Positions 53,414 to 63,183 are shown, counted from the stretch's first letter. The stretch: 64,000 nt of DNA from Polycyclovorans algicola TG408 (GCF_000711245.1 NZ_JOMH01000001.1:3156830-3220829); one strand, 5' to 3'. Notes: generated by a model from the letters alone, not told the origin. Numbers and translations are program-made.

Positions 53414-54280
53414 GTGAAAGCCCCCCCACGCTTACAACCGCTGATTGACGAAGGCATCATCGATGCGGTGGTGCGCTCGCTGAAAAGCGGCAAAGAAGCC
53501 GTCGTGTACGTGGTGCGCTGCGGCGACGAGCTGCGCTGCGCCAAGGTTTACAAGGCCGCCGAACAGCGCGGCTTTCAGCAACTCGCCGCCTACCAGGAAG
53601 GCCGCAAACGGCGCGGCGGACGCGACGAGCGTGCAATGAAAAGCGGCAGCCGTCGCGGCCGTGCCGTGCAGGAAACCGAATGGCAAAGCGCCGAGGTTGA
53701 CGCCCTGTATCGCCTGAGCGATGCCGGCGTGCGCGTGCCGCAGCCGTTTGGCATGTTCAGCGGCGTGTTGATCATGGAACTGATCTGCGATGCCGATGGC
53801 GGCGTTGCGCCGCGACTCATCGACGTGGATTTCTCCGCCGAAACTGCCCGCCTCTGGTACCGGAAGCTGGTCCGTGACGTGGTGCGCATGCTTTGCGCCG
53901 GGCTGATTCACGGCGACCTGTCGGAATACAACGTGCTGGTCGACGACACCGGGCCGGTGATCATCGACTTGCCACAGGTGATCAATGCCAGCGCCAACCA
54001 TCAGGCGTTCCGCCTGCTGGAGCGCGACCTGCACAACCTGCGCGCCACCCTCGGCCGCGCCGCTCCGGACCTGCTCGACACGCGCTACGCCCACGAAATG
54101 TGGGCGCTGTTCCAGGCCAGCGAGCTGCACCCCGACACGCCCCTGACCGGCGCCTTCGAGCTGGACGAACACACGGCTGATCTGGATTCGGTGTTTGAAA
54201 CCATCGAAGACGCCAAGCGCGAACAGGCAGCGCGCGAACGCGGCCGAGTTGAGGCCCAACACGCGCTGGACGATGAGTAG
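53414..54280 (+). CDS. RIO1-like serine kinase
   Basis: A 288-residue atypical protein kinase. The ATP-binding part is SGKEAVVYVVRCGDELRCAKVYK (Lys near residue 45). The catalytic loop is LIHGDLSEYNVLVDD and the metal-binding Asp is in VIIDLPQVIN, which is the RIO form of DFG. The GTG start agrees with the conserved N-terminus PPRLQPLIDEGIIDAV. It is immediately upstream of def (9-base gap). Bacterial RIO proteins are thought to act in translation or stress, but the substrate is unknown. Confidence 0.9.
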   Translation: MKAPPRLQPLIDEGIIDAVVRSLKSGKEAVVYVVRCGDELRCAKVYKAAEQRGFQQLAAYQEGRKRRGGRDERAMKSGSRRGRAVQETEWQSAEVDALYRLSDAGVRVPQPFGMFSGVLIMELICDADGGVAPRLIDVDFSAETARLWYRKLVRDVVRMLCAGLIHGDLSEYNVLVDDTGPVIIDLPQVINASANHQAFRLLERDLHNLRATLGRAAPDLLDTRYAHEMWALFQASELHPDTPLTGAFELDEHTADLDSVFETIEDAKREQAARERGRVEAQHALDDE

Positions 54281-54289
54281 GCGCGCATC

Positions 54290-54826
54290 ATGATCAAAGA
54301 CATCCTGCGCATGGGCGACCCCAGGCTGCTGGACGTCGCTGAGCCGGTGCAGCACTTCAATACACCGGATCTCGACGCGCTGATCACTGACCTGATCGAC
54401 ACCATGAAAGCCGCCAACGGCGCCGGCCTGGCCGCGCCGCAGATTGGCGTGCCGCTGCGCGTGGTGATCTTCGGCTTTACCCATAACCCCCGCTATCCCG
54501 ACGCCGAAGCCGTGCCCTTCACGGTGCTGTGCAACCCCGTGCTCACACCGCTCGGCGACGACATGGAAGAGGGCTGGGAAGGCTGCCTGAGTGTGCCCGG
54601 CCTGCGCGGTCTGGTGCCGCGCCATGCTCGGCTGCGCTACACAGGCTTCGACGCCCAGGGCAACGCCATTGACCGCACCGTGAGTGGCTTTCATGCCCGC
54701 GTGGTGCAGCACGAATGCGACCATCTGGATGGCGTGCTTTACCCGCGACGGATTCGTGATCTGACGCAGTTCGGGTTTGTCGATGCCTTGAGCCTCGGTC
54801 CCGCAGTTGCGGCGCAGGATGACTGA
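54290..54826 (+). CDS. def: Peptide deformylase
   Basis: Removes the formyl group from new polypeptides. The 178-residue enzyme has all three motifs: [10 protein letters not shown] (about 44-53), EGCLSVPG with the metal-binding Cys, and QHECDHLDG (HExxH form). Length is normal. It is the second gene after the RIO kinase and not next to fmt, so it may be a secondary deformylase copy; other copies cannot be assessed from this window. Confidence 0.96.
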   Translation: MIKDILRMGDPRLLDVAEPVQHFNTPDLDALITDLIDTMKAANGAGLAAPQIGVPLRVVIFGFTHNPRYPDAEAVPFTVLCNPVLTPLGDDMEEGWEGCLSVPGLRGLVPRHARLRYTGFDAQGNAIDRTVSGFHARVVQHECDHLDGVLYPRRIRDLTQFGFVDALSLGPAVAAQDD

Positions 54827-55071
54827 CTGAAGCGCATTGCCGCGTCGGTCCGCCATGTCGCCAGCCAGGTTTGCGCCAAGCGGTCATGGCGCCTGGTCTT
54901 GATGACGGAGTCCGCTTGAGCAGCACAGCCGTTTGGTGCGTCAATTCGAGCCTCGCGCCTTTCTTCCCCCTCGGCACCGCGTATGCTCGACGTAACACCC
55001 CCTCTTCTTCGCCCGGGACTCGGCACCGCCGCGGTCCCGAGGCACGTTTGGCTTCGGCCTGAGATTGACGA

Positions 55072-55860
55072 ATGCGGCTACGTACCCAATGTGAACTGCA
55101 TTTCGAGATCACCGTCCCGACCGCCTTCATTCTGATGTTGCGGCCACGCAGTGGCGCGCACCAATGGGTCGCGCGGGAAGAGTACGAGATCACGCCCCGC
55201 GTCCCGGTCTTCGAGTTCACCGACGGCTACGGCAACTTGTGCCAACGCCTGGTTGCGCCGCCCGGCCAGTTCTCGGTGCATACGGTGGCCGAGGTCATCA
55301 CCAGCGATGGGGTCGACAGGGCCCCCGACGCGCCTTTTGTCGATGTGCAGTTGCTGCCGGATGGCGTGCTCAATTTTCTGCTCCCCAGCCGCTACTGCGA
55401 ATCCGATCATTTCAACGAGATGGCCGCCTCGATCACTGCCGGATATTGGCTGGGCTATGACCAGGTTGCCGCCATCGAAACCTGGTTGCGGCAGACCTAC
55501 GAATATGTGCCTGGCAGCACCGGCGACACCTTGTCGGCGATTGATGTCAACGCCAGAACCATCGGGATCTGTCGCGACTTTGCGCACCTTGGGATCGCCC
55601 TGTGTCGCGCCTTGAGCATCCCGGCGCGCATGGTCGTCGGCTATTTGCACGGCTTGCAACCGATGGACCTGCATGCCTGGTTCGAGGCCTACGTGGGCGG
55701 CCGGTGGTACACCTTTGATGCAACGCAGGCGGAACTCACCGGTGGCTACGTCGCCCTGGGCTACGGGCGCGATGCAGCCGATGTGGCGGTCTTCAACCAG
55801 TTTGGGCCGGCGTCCTTTGCCACTCACCAGTCGGTCAATGTCGAGCGTCTGCCGGACTGA
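55072..55860 (+). CDS. Transglutaminase-like protease-fold protein
   Basis: A 262-residue protein. The N-terminal beta domain is followed by a transglutaminase core. The catalytic Cys is in [19 protein letters not shown] (about 163-181), the His in [12 protein letters not shown] and the Asp in [13 protein letters not shown]. Bacterial members are often peptidases or amide-bond enzymes, and many lie in pairs. It is followed 50 bases later by a second family member that shares the Cys-His-Asp layout but little else. Confidence 0.88.
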   Translation: MRLRTQCELHFEITVPTAFILMLRPRSGAHQWVAREEYEITPRVPVFEFTDGYGNLCQRLVAPPGQFSVHTVAEVITSDGVDRAPDAPFVDVQLLPDGVLNFLLPSRYCESDHFNEMAASITAGYWLGYDQVAAIETWLRQTYEYVPGSTGDTLSAIDVNARTIGICRDFAHLGIALCRALSIPARMVVGYLHGLQPMDLHAWFEAYVGGRWYTFDATQAELTGGYVALGYGRDAADVAVFNQFGPASFATHQSVNVERLPD

Positions 55861-55910
55861 CGCCGCCGCAGGCTACACGCGCGGCCAAGTCGCGCCACCA
55901 AGGATGATCC

Positions 55911-56774
55911 GTGCTTTTCACGATTCAACATCGCACCACCTACGCGTACTCGGGCTTGGTTCGGCTGGGCCCGCAACGCTTGCGTTTTCACCCGCGTTGC
56001 GACGGTGCCCAGCGCGTCATCAGCCATGGTCTGACGGTCCATCCGCAGCCACAGGGCTGGAACGAGCACCTGGATCTCGAAGGCAACCGCATCACGCAGG
56101 CCTGGTTTGCGGGCGAGACCAACCGCTTCGAGATCAACGTGCAGATGCAGGTTGAAACCCTGCGGCGCAATGCCTTCGACTTTGTGCTGGCACCTGAAGC
56201 CCTGGTGTTGCCCATCCCCCATGCGCACGACGCAGTCTCGGTGCAGGCCTACCTGCATCGGGGCCAACCGGACGATGCGGTCACCGTCTTTGCGGCGGAG
56301 CAGAGTCTGGCCGTCGAACGGGAGACGGTCCGCTTTCTGGAACGGCTCTGCCGACACATGTTCGAGACCTTTGAGCAGATCCACCGGCTGGAAGGGGCGC
56401 CACAAACGCCATTCGAGACCTTGCGCACCCGGCGCGGTGCCTGCCGCGATCTGGCGGTGTTATTTGTCGACTGCTGCCGGGCCGAGGGCATACCGGCGAG
56501 GTTTGCCAGTGGCTACCAGCGGGGCAACCTGCAGAGTGATCGCCGCGACCTGCACGCCTGGCCGGAGGTGTATCTGCCCGGCGCAGGCTGGCGTGGCTTT
56601 GATCCGACCCATGGCACCGCACTGGCCGACACCCACGTGACCATCGCCGCCGCCGCGCATGCCCGCGACACCATGCCCGTCAGCGGGCCCTTCGTTGGCC
56701 CCGGTGCCACCAGCCGCCTGGATTTTTCGGTGCAGATTCAAGTTGCGGAGGGATCACCGCAAGCAATCATTTAG
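55911..56774 (+). CDS. Second transglutaminase-like protein
   Basis: A 287-residue paralogue-type protein. The N-terminus FTIQHRTTYAYSGLVRLGPQRLRFHPR is typical of the bacterial transglutaminase N-terminal domain. The core has the Cys in RRGACRDLAVLFVDCCRA, His-Ala-Trp in DLHAWPEVYLPGAGW and the Asp in GFDPTHGTAL. The GTG start has AAGGA six bases upstream. It is probably co-transcribed with the preceding gene. Confidence 0.9.
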   Translation: MLFTIQHRTTYAYSGLVRLGPQRLRFHPRCDGAQRVISHGLTVHPQPQGWNEHLDLEGNRITQAWFAGETNRFEINVQMQVETLRRNAFDFVLAPEALVLPIPHAHDAVSVQAYLHRGQPDDAVTVFAAEQSLAVERETVRFLERLCRHMFETFEQIHRLEGAPQTPFETLRTRRGACRDLAVLFVDCCRAEGIPARFASGYQRGNLQSDRRDLHAWPEVYLPGAGWRGFDPTHGTALADTHVTIAAAAHARDTMPVSGPFVGPGATSRLDFSVQIQVAEGSPQAII

Positions 56775-56819
56775 GTGCGGCGGGCCGCGACGAAGGGAAG
56801 CTCGCGTCGGGCGTGAAAG

Positions 56820-56859
56820 GGGCCAAGTTTCGAATTAAAGCTTAATTCGACCCTGGCCC
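56820..56859. repeat. Nested inverted repeat between convergent genes
   Basis: A 9-bp perfect inverted repeat TCGAATTAA-AGC-TTAATTCGA (56830-56850) lies within outer arms GGGCCA (56820-56825) and TGGCCC (56854-56859). It separates the transglutaminase and Fic genes, which converge here. It may be a bidirectional terminator (a T-rich run follows on the plus strand) or the remnant of a mobile element. Confidence 0.6.
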
Positions 56860-56915
56860 TCTTTCTCCTCTTTTTCTCCTTTTCCCCGAACAGGTGCGCA
56901 CGGCAGGCCGACCCC

Positions 56916-58106
56916 TTAGTCAAACCTGCGGTGCAGATCCTGAAACACCTGTTGAGCAAACCATCCCGGAAAGGCCGGGTATATCTCACGAGCTCGGGGC
57001 GTTGGGCTATTGACGACCCCGAGGCTGATCAGTTGTGCCAGTTGCTCCGTTGCCAGCCGGTCCCCCACACCCAAGTAGACCTTGAAATCACTACGACTGA
57101 CGCGCCCCTGAGTGATCAGAAGATGCAATGCACGCCCCGACTCCGCACGAATCTTCGCGCGCCGGAAATGTTCATTCGTCAATATGATGGCTTCAAGTCT
57201 GCTTCGCAGGTCATGCGTCGCTAACGATCGTGCCATGTACTCCACCTGATCTAGGCAGGTGTCCAGCATGAAATCCACAAAATCGAAAAGTCCTTTCTGG
57301 CTCAACGTGCCCCGCCCATCCAGCGCGCCCCGCCGCTCGCTGTCAGCGTTCGCAAGTCGCACGTAATACTCGCTCTGACGCCGTGCAAGTCCGCGTGAAA
57401 GGGACCAGAGATCTGAAGCCAAGTCGAGCCAGGTCAAGTGGAGGTGCGTGATGAGCCGCATCGTCCTGCCGTTCCCATCAGGAAATGGATGCACCCACGA
57501 CAACCGGTGGTGATAGGCCATCGCACCCAGGAGTCGATATCGAAAATCCACCTCTGTCCCATAGACCTGTTGCATTCGATGCAACATCTCCAGCACCGCC
57601 GCATGCGATGGAGGGATGTGCTCCCCAATGGTCACGTCCCGCCCACGAAACGCACCGGGCGACATCGACGTTCCATCCTGAAGCCTCAAATCTGAGGGCT
57701 TCGCGTACCGGAACAGCAGGTTGTGCATGGTTCCCACGAAAACTGGCGAAAATAGCCACGCCCAATTCGCGCCTCCACCCACTCGCTGGATACCCAGGAA
57801 TCGCTCGGCAAGCATCTGAGCATGCACATGCCCAACCGCAAGTTCCGTGAGTTGCTTGCGGTCGCGCTTAGGAGCAGTCGCCGCCAGCTCCAGCGGCTCC
57901 GTGTACTGCCCCTCGATCAGGTTGCTGTAGAAGCTATTGGTCGCACGCAGCAATACACCCAGAGGTTTGGCTGTCTCTGCGGGGATGGACGCGTCAAGCC
58001 GGACGGTGGCCACCTGAAGTTGGTCACACTTATCCAGCAGAGACTGAGGGATGCTGCTTTTAGGCAGCAATGGTTCCAGCCAATCAACAGATGTAACTAG
58101 GTTCAT
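56916..58106 (-). CDS. Fic-domain protein, probable AMP-transferase
   Basis: A 396-residue Fic protein. The catalytic motif HPFPDGNGRTMR (His206) matches HPFxxGNGRxxR fully, so nucleotide transfer is likely. An inhibitory helix motif SNLIEG (SxxxEG, residues 61-66) precedes it, making this a self-inhibited class II Fic. The C-terminal about 110 residues look like a winged-helix domain (LITQGRVSRSDFKVYLGVG, LAQLISLGVV). The upstream DNA is AT-rich, unlike the surroundings, suggesting horizontal acquisition. No separate antitoxin is needed for class II proteins. Confidence 0.92.
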   Translation of the reverse strand: MNLVTSVDWLEPLLPKSSIPQSLLDKCDQLQVATVRLDASIPAETAKPLGVLLRATNSFYSNLIEGQYTEPLELAATAPKRDRKQLTELAVGHVHAQMLAERFLGIQRVGGGANWAWLFSPVFVGTMHNLLFRYAKPSDLRLQDGTSMSPGAFRGRDVTIGEHIPPSHAAVLEMLHRMQQVYGTEVDFRYRLLGAMAYHHRLSWVHPFPDGNGRTMRLITHLHLTWLDLASDLWSLSRGLARRQSEYYVRLANADSERRGALDGRGTLSQKGLFDFVDFMLDTCLDQVEYMARSLATHDLRSRLEAIILTNEHFRRAKIRAESGRALHLLITQGRVSRSDFKVYLGVGDRLATEQLAQLISLGVVNSPTPRAREIYPAFPGWFAQQVFQDLHRRFD

Positions 58107-58119
58107 GCAATATAATTTT

Positions 58120-58133
58120 GCGGAAATTTCTGC
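58120..58133. promoter_or_regulatory. Pseudo-palindrome upstream of the Fic gene
   Basis: GCGGAAATTTCTGC pairs at 6 of 7 positions. It lies 13 bp before the Fic start codon in AT-rich DNA, a good place for autoregulation by the winged-helix domain of the Fic protein (inference). No firm promoter elements are identified. Confidence 0.35.
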
Positions 58134-58323
58134 GTTTTATTCTACGTTGCAAGACACTAAATTATTTGAACTTATTGACAATCCGAAAAAATTACATGGT
58201 TTTCGCATGCGGATATTTATGCGAATAATACCGGGCTTGAAGCAAGACCCACATTGTGACGGCCCATGGCAAGCTCACGACCCCTGCGTCACATCACGAA
58301 ACATGCTGACGCGATGCCCCACA

Positions 58324-59163
58324 TCACACCTTGTAGTAATCCGGCCGCCCCGCCAGCCACAGCTCACCCCAGAGCTTGCCGCCGCCATCGACGGTCATTA
58401 CCTCGCCGGTGACGAAGCTGGCGCTGGGGCTGCTGAGGAACACACAGGCTTCGGCAATTTCCATCGGCGTGCCGGGGCGTTTCAGCGGGTTGGCCAGTGG
58501 AAACTCGGCCACGGCTTCTGGCGGATAAACGTCCAACCCTTCACTGGCCGTGAGCCCGGGCGCCACGCAGTTGACGCGAATGCCCAGCGGCGCCCACTCA
58601 ACCGCCACCGTGCGCATGGCGCCCACGATGCCTGCCCGCGCGGCCTGGGTATGCGCCACGCCCGGCATGCCGCGTTCGAGCACGACAATGACGTTGACGA
58701 TAGAGCCGCCGCGCTCCAGGTCGCGCCAGCGCTGCGCGGCGCGCTGCATCACAAACCAGGTGTTGCTGAGGTTGTTGGTGACCACGGCGTTCCAGCCCTT
58801 GGGGCTGATGTCGATGGCGTTTTGCGGAAACTGCCCGCCAGCGCTGTTGACCAGCAGGTCGGGCACGCCCACCTCGGACTCGATTTTTTCGAACAGGGCG
58901 ACCACGTTGTCGTGCTCGCGCAACTGTGTGGCGAAGCCGTGCATGACCGCACCTTTGCCTTGGGCGAAGGCGGTCACGGCATCGAGCTTTTCCTGGGTGC
59001 GACCGGTGATGACGACGGTTGCGCCCAGCCGCGCCAGGGTGAGTGCCGTGGCGCGACCGATGCCGCTGCCGCCGCCGCAGACCAGCGCGATCTGCCCGGC
59101 AAACAGGTCATGGCGAAAGGCGGTGGGCGCGGCCCACAAACCCTCCAGCAATTCGGAACTCAT
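58324..59163 (-). CDS. SDR-family protein, 2,4-dienoyl-CoA reductase-like
   Basis: A 279-residue short-chain dehydrogenase. The cofactor motif is VCGGGSGIGRAT (about 29-40), with NSAGGQFP near residue 108. The usual YxxxK is not present: the aligned stretch reads HTQAARAGIVGAMRT, with His at the Tyr position and Arg for Lys. Loss of the Tyr is known in dienoyl-CoA reductases, but those keep the Lys. The start overlaps the acyl-CoA dehydrogenase stop by ATGA, so the two form an operon, probably for degrading unsaturated or branched acyl-CoAs. Confidence 0.85.
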   Translation of the reverse strand: MSSELLEGLWAAPTAFRHDLFAGQIALVCGGGSGIGRATALTLARLGATVVITGRTQEKLDAVTAFAQGKGAVMHGFATQLREHDNVVALFEKIESEVGVPDLLVNSAGGQFPQNAIDISPKGWNAVVTNNLSNTWFVMQRAAQRWRDLERGGSIVNVIVVLERGMPGVAHTQAARAGIVGAMRTVAVEWAPLGIRVNCVAPGLTASEGLDVYPPEAVAEFPLANPLKRPGTPMEIAEACVFLSSPSASFVTGEVMTVDGGGKLWGELWLAGRPDYYKV

Positions 59164-60371
59164 GAGGCCAGCAGTTCCTTGGCAATGATCATCTTGCGCA
59201 CTTCGGTGGTGCCGGCGCCGATTTCCAGCAGCTTGATGGCGCGGTACAGGCGGTTGATTTCCGATTCCCAGATATACCCGGTGCCACCGTGAATCTGCAC
59301 TGCCTCGTTGAGCACCTGGTTCATGGTGTCGGCGGCGAACATCACGCTGGCGGCAGTGAGCTTGTGGATCTCGCCGCGACCGCCGTCATCGTCACCCATC
59401 ACGTTGGCGGCGCGCAGGGTCTGGTAGGTGAACAGGCGCATCGATTCCACCCACACATACATCTGCGCGAGCTTGGACTGGATCATCTGGAAATCGGCAA
59501 TCGGCCGACCGAACTGCTTGCGTTGCCGGGCGTAGTCAATCGACAGCGCCAGCGCCCGCTCGGCAATGCCGAGGCAGATGGGCGAAATCATCGCGCGTTC
59601 CAGGTCGAGCCCGGACATCACCACCTTGACGCCGCGGTTCTCGCCGCCCACCAGGTTCTCGACCGGCACTTTGCAGTCTTCAAACACCAGCTCGGCGGTC
59701 TGTGAGCCGCGGAAGCCCATCTTGATCAGCTTCTGCGCCACTTTGAAGCCGGGAAAATCCTTTTCAACGATGAAGGCGCTGATGCCCTGCGCGCCCTTCT
59801 CTTTGTCGGTTTTGGCGTAGACCAGCAGCACGTCGGCGACCGGACCGTTGGTGATGTAAATCTTGGTGCCGTTGAGCACGTAATGACCGCCTTCGCGGCG
59901 CGCGGTGGTGCGCATCGAGCCCAAGGCGTCAGAACCCGCACCGGGTTCGGTGAGGCCCAGCGCGCCAATCAACTCGCCCCTGCACATGCCGGGGATGTAC
60001 TTGCGCTTCTGCTCGTCGTTGCCATTGCGCAGAATGTTGTGCAGGCACAGGTTTTCGTGCGCCACCCACGCCAGCCCCAGCGCGTGGTTCCAGCGGCTGA
60101 TGGCCTGCAAAATCAAACCCGAGGTGAACACGTCCATGCCCGCGCCGCCCAGCTCGGTGGGCGCGGTGACACCGAAGAATCCGGTGGCACCGATCTTGGG
60201 GAAAATCTGGTCGGGCCACCACTCTTCGTTGTCCATCCGCTGCGCCAGCGGGTACACCTCGTTCTGGGCGAACTTGTCGGCTTGGGCGAGGATCTCGATT
60301 TCGTCGGTGGAAAGGCCCGTGAAGGCCTGCATCACGGACGGGCGGTCATCAATGTTGGTGCTGTCGGGCAT
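59160..60371 (-). CDS. Acyl-CoA dehydrogenase, isovaleryl-CoA dehydrogenase-like
   Basis: A 403-residue FAD enzyme that introduces the alpha-beta double bond in acyl-CoA. It has the signatures ALGLTEPGAGSDALGSMRTTA and, at the C-terminus, HGGTGYIWESEINRLYR plus EIGAGTTEVRKMII. Two candidate catalytic Glu positions are occupied: WES in the usual site, and GLDLERAMIS in the site used by isovaleryl-CoA dehydrogenase. The substrate is uncertain, and short branched chains are the best guess. It is first in an operon with the SDR. Confidence 0.93.
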   Translation of the reverse strand: MPDSTNIDDRPSVMQAFTGLSTDEIEILAQADKFAQNEVYPLAQRMDNEEWWPDQIFPKIGATGFFGVTAPTELGGAGMDVFTSGLILQAISRWNHALGLAWVAHENLCLHNILRNGNDEQKRKYIPGMCRGELIGALGLTEPGAGSDALGSMRTTARREGGHYVLNGTKIYITNGPVADVLLVYAKTDKEKGAQGISAFIVEKDFPGFKVAQKLIKMGFRGSQTAELVFEDCKVPVENLVGGENRGVKVVMSGLDLERAMISPICLGIAERALALSIDYARQRKQFGRPIADFQMIQSKLAQMYVWVESMRLFTYQTLRAANVMGDDDGGRGEIHKLTAASVMFAADTMNQVLNEAVQIHGGTGYIWESEINRLYRAIKLLEIGAGTTEVRKMIIAKELLAS

Positions 60372-60470
60372 GGGATTCTCGTTGGTGAGTCAGACTTACC
60401 CAGAGTGTCATACCGGTGACTTCCCTGGCGCTTCGTCCGATAAGGTGACACCGCGAGGGGCGGAGAGGAA

Positions 60471-61235
60471 TCAGGCGGGGACCGTGAGCCGCTCGCGCAA
60501 CGCCCGTCGGCCGGCATCGTCCAGACCCAGCGATTCGAGGTAGCCGTCCATTGACCCAAAGCCCTGCTGGACGGCGGTGAGCGCGCTTTCGAGGTAGTCC
60601 TTCTTGACCCTGAGCGCGTCGAGGATATGCAACGGCGCCTCTTTGCGGCCCCAGTGCTCGCGCACCATTCGCGCGATGCGTTCACGGCCAAAATGCGTAT
60701 CGCTGAGCATGTAGTCGGCCTCGATGGCCTCGGCCGACGCCCCCAGCGCATGCAGCAACGCCGCGCAGACAAACCCGGTGCGGTCTTTGCCGGCGGTGCA
60801 GTGCACCAGCACCGGCGCATCGCCGCCGAGCAACCGCTGCAGCAGATCACGCAGGGTCTCGGCGAACTGCTGCGGAAACTGCCGGTAGGTGACGTGCATG
60901 TACGACTCAAGCGCACCGGGCTCGGCATCCATCATCTCGTTCATGGTTTTGACCATGTCGGCCGCGCCGCTTGAGTGGGGCACATCCACCGTGAGCAACT
61001 TGGCCCGCGCGTTCACCATATAAGGACTGCTCAGCTCGTTGCGCTCGCGCACCGACCGCAAATCAAACACGCTTAACGTGGGTAGTGCGGCCAGGGCCTG
61101 GTTGTCCTCGGGGGCCAACCTGGCGGCCGCTTCGGCGCGCAGTATGCGGCCACCGGCAATGCGACGACCGCCGGAAACGGGCAAGCCGCCCACATCGCGA
61201 AAGTTGGGGATGCTGTTCAGTTTGATCGTGCTCAT
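60471..61235 (-). CDS. Tyrosine-protein phosphatase
   Basis: A 254-residue protein of the PTP/DSP-like family. The P-loop is VHCTAGKDRTGFVCAALL (CX5R as CTAGKDR). The N-terminus is typical of bacterial PTPs (LNSIPNFRDVGGLPVSGGRRIAGG), and FDLRSVRERNE holds the early conserved Asp-Leu-Arg. Members of this group dephosphorylate phosphotyrosine and sometimes phosphoinositides. It is 99 bases downstream of the acyl-CoA dehydrogenase gene start and on the same strand, so co-transcription with it is not implied. Confidence 0.9.
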   Translation of the reverse strand: MSTIKLNSIPNFRDVGGLPVSGGRRIAGGRILRAEAAARLAPEDNQALAALPTLSVFDLRSVRERNELSSPYMVNARAKLLTVDVPHSSGAADMVKTMNEMMDAEPGALESYMHVTYRQFPQQFAETLRDLLQRLLGGDAPVLVHCTAGKDRTGFVCAALLHALGASAEAIEADYMLSDTHFGRERIARMVREHWGRKEAPLHILDALRVKKDYLESALTAVQQGFGSMDGYLESLGLDDAGRRALRERLTVPA

Positions 61236-61289
61236 CCGCCGATTTTATCGGGTTCGGACCCAACGCCGATGACACCCGTGCCCGAAAAG

Positions 61290-61309
61290 CAAAAAAGCCC
61301 TTTCGGGCT
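61290..61309 (-). terminator. Rho-independent terminator after tRNA-Pro
   Basis: Hairpin AGCCC-TTTC-GGGCT; on the minus strand it is followed by six T. It lies about 31 bases downstream of the tRNA 3' end and fits a terminator for the tRNA transcript. Confidence 0.85.
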
Positions 61310-61339
61310 CTTGCTGACGTTTGAGAAGTCTTGATTGTT

Positions 61340-61416
<77 letters not shown>

Positions 61417-61428
61417 ACACTGAAACTG

Positions 61429-62397
61429 CTAACCGCCTCGTGATTGGTTGTAAGCAATCAGCGAACGCATGGCCTGTTGTGATGGAGACGCGGGAAGTCG
61501 CTCCAGGGCCGCTGCGGCCTTGGCCCCATGGGCCTCGGCAAGCACGCGAGTGTACGGGATCGCATTGCTGGATTCAATTGCGGCGAGGACCTTTTCGAAG
61601 TCGTCGACGGTCCCGGTTTCGATGGCCCGTTCAATCAGATTCCGGGTGGTGGCGTCACTGTGATCACGCGCGTGAATCAACGGCAAGGTCGGCTTGCCTT
61701 CAGCCAGATCGGTGCCCACCGCCTTGCCGCTTTCGCCGGGGTCGGCGACGTAATCAAGGATGTCGTCGACCAACTGAAAAGCCATGCCCAAGTGGTGCCC
61801 AAACTGCGCGGCGGCGTCGATCTGGTCGTCCGTGGCGTCGGCACCGATGGCGCCGACACGGCAACCGGCCTCGAACAACCGCGCGGTCTTGAGCTCGATC
61901 ACCCGCAGGTACCGCGCTTCAGCGACCTTGGGGTCGCCACAATTGAGGAGTTGCAGCACCTCGCCCTCGGCGATGGCGTTGGTGGCATTGGCCATCACCT
62001 GCATCACCGGCATGCGCCCCACTTCGACCATCAACTGAAAGGCGCGGGAGTAAAGGAAGTCGCCAGCCAGCACCGCCGCTTCGTTGCCCCAAAGGGCATT
62101 GGCGGTCTTGCGACCGCGGCGCAGGCCGGAGGCATCGACCACATCGTCGTGCAGCAGCGTTGCGGTATGGATGAACTCGATGGTCGCGGCCAGCAGGTCG
62201 ACCTGTGCGTCGCGCCGGCCCAGCGCCGCCGCGCTGAGCAGCACCAGCGCCGGGCGCAGGCGCTTGCCGCCCGCATGAATAATGTGCGCGCCAATCTGGT
62301 CGATCAGCGCGACCTCGGACGACAAACGCTGTCGAATCAGCAGGTCGACGCGCGCCATATCGTCGGCGATCAGGTCCAAAAGTTGCGGCAGGGCCAT
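61429..62397 (-). CDS. ispB: Polyprenyl (octaprenyl) diphosphate synthase
   Basis: Makes the isoprenoid side chain of ubiquinone. The 322-residue trans-prenyltransferase has both Asp-rich motifs, LLHDDVVDASGLRRGR (first DDxxD) and FQLVDDILDYVAD (second). GGKRLRPALVLLSAAALG near residue 44 is also characteristic. It is divergent from rplU, the common order in beta- and gammaproteobacteria. The 176-bp gap should hold promoters for both. Confidence 0.95.
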   Translation of the reverse strand: MALPQLLDLIADDMARVDLLIRQRLSSEVALIDQIGAHIIHAGGKRLRPALVLLSAAALGRRDAQVDLLAATIEFIHTATLLHDDVVDASGLRRGRKTANALWGNEAAVLAGDFLYSRAFQLMVEVGRMPVMQVMANATNAIAEGEVLQLLNCGDPKVAEARYLRVIELKTARLFEAGCRVGAIGADATDDQIDAAAQFGHHLGMAFQLVDDILDYVADPGESGKAVGTDLAEGKPTLPLIHARDHSDATTRNLIERAIETGTVDDFEKVLAAIESSNAIPYTRVLAEAHGAKAAAALERLPASPSQQAMRSLIAYNQSRGG

Positions 62398-62573
62398 CGA
62401 TTGCTCGGGGTGGAATCTCGTTCAGGCGCGAATGATGGTCGATTTTGCGGCGCGGGTGGGCGCGAGCGGCTTTTCATTGACGGGAGCGGCCCACACCCCT
62501 AGAATCGCACGCTTCTCGCGGTCTGCCCATCGGGCCCGGCTGCGACTCCCTATCCGTAAAAGGTGGCCTAACG

Positions 62574-62888
62574 ATGTACGCGGTGATTAAAACTGGTGGC
62601 AAACAATACAAGGTCGTCGCAGGCGAACGGCTGAAGATCGAAACCCTGGCCGCTGAAGTCGGTGCCACGGTGTCGTTCGACGAAGTGCTGATGATCGGTG
62701 AAGGTGAGCAGATCACCGTCGGCGCCCCTATGATCAGCGGCGGCAAGGTCAATGCCGAAATCCTCGCCCACGGTCGTGGCGAGAAGATCCGCATCATCAA
62801 GCACCGCCGCCGCAAGCACTATCACAAGGAACAGGGACATCGTCAGAACTTCACCGAAGTGAAGATTACTGAGATTGTCGGCGCCTGA
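62574..62888 (+). CDS. rplU: 50S ribosomal protein L21
   Basis: A 104-residue L21. The sequence starts [23 protein letters not shown] and ends in a basic region ([25 protein letters not shown]) with no insertion. It binds 23S rRNA. It is first in the rplU-rpmA pair with normal length. Confidence 0.98.
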   Translation: MYAVIKTGGKQYKVVAGERLKIETLAAEVGATVSFDEVLMIGEGEQITVGAPMISGGKVNAEILAHGRGEKIRIIKHRRRKHYHKEQGHRQNFTEVKITEIVGA

Positions 62889-62922
62889 CGCCACCTCGTT
62901 CACTTAACAAAGGAAACCTGAA

Positions 62923-63183
<261 letters not shown>

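Noticed and set aside
55014..55039. Hairpin CGGGAC...GTCCCG upstream of the first transglutaminase gene
   Set aside because: Short arms with a 14-base loop and no T run; not distinguishable from chance in GC-rich DNA.
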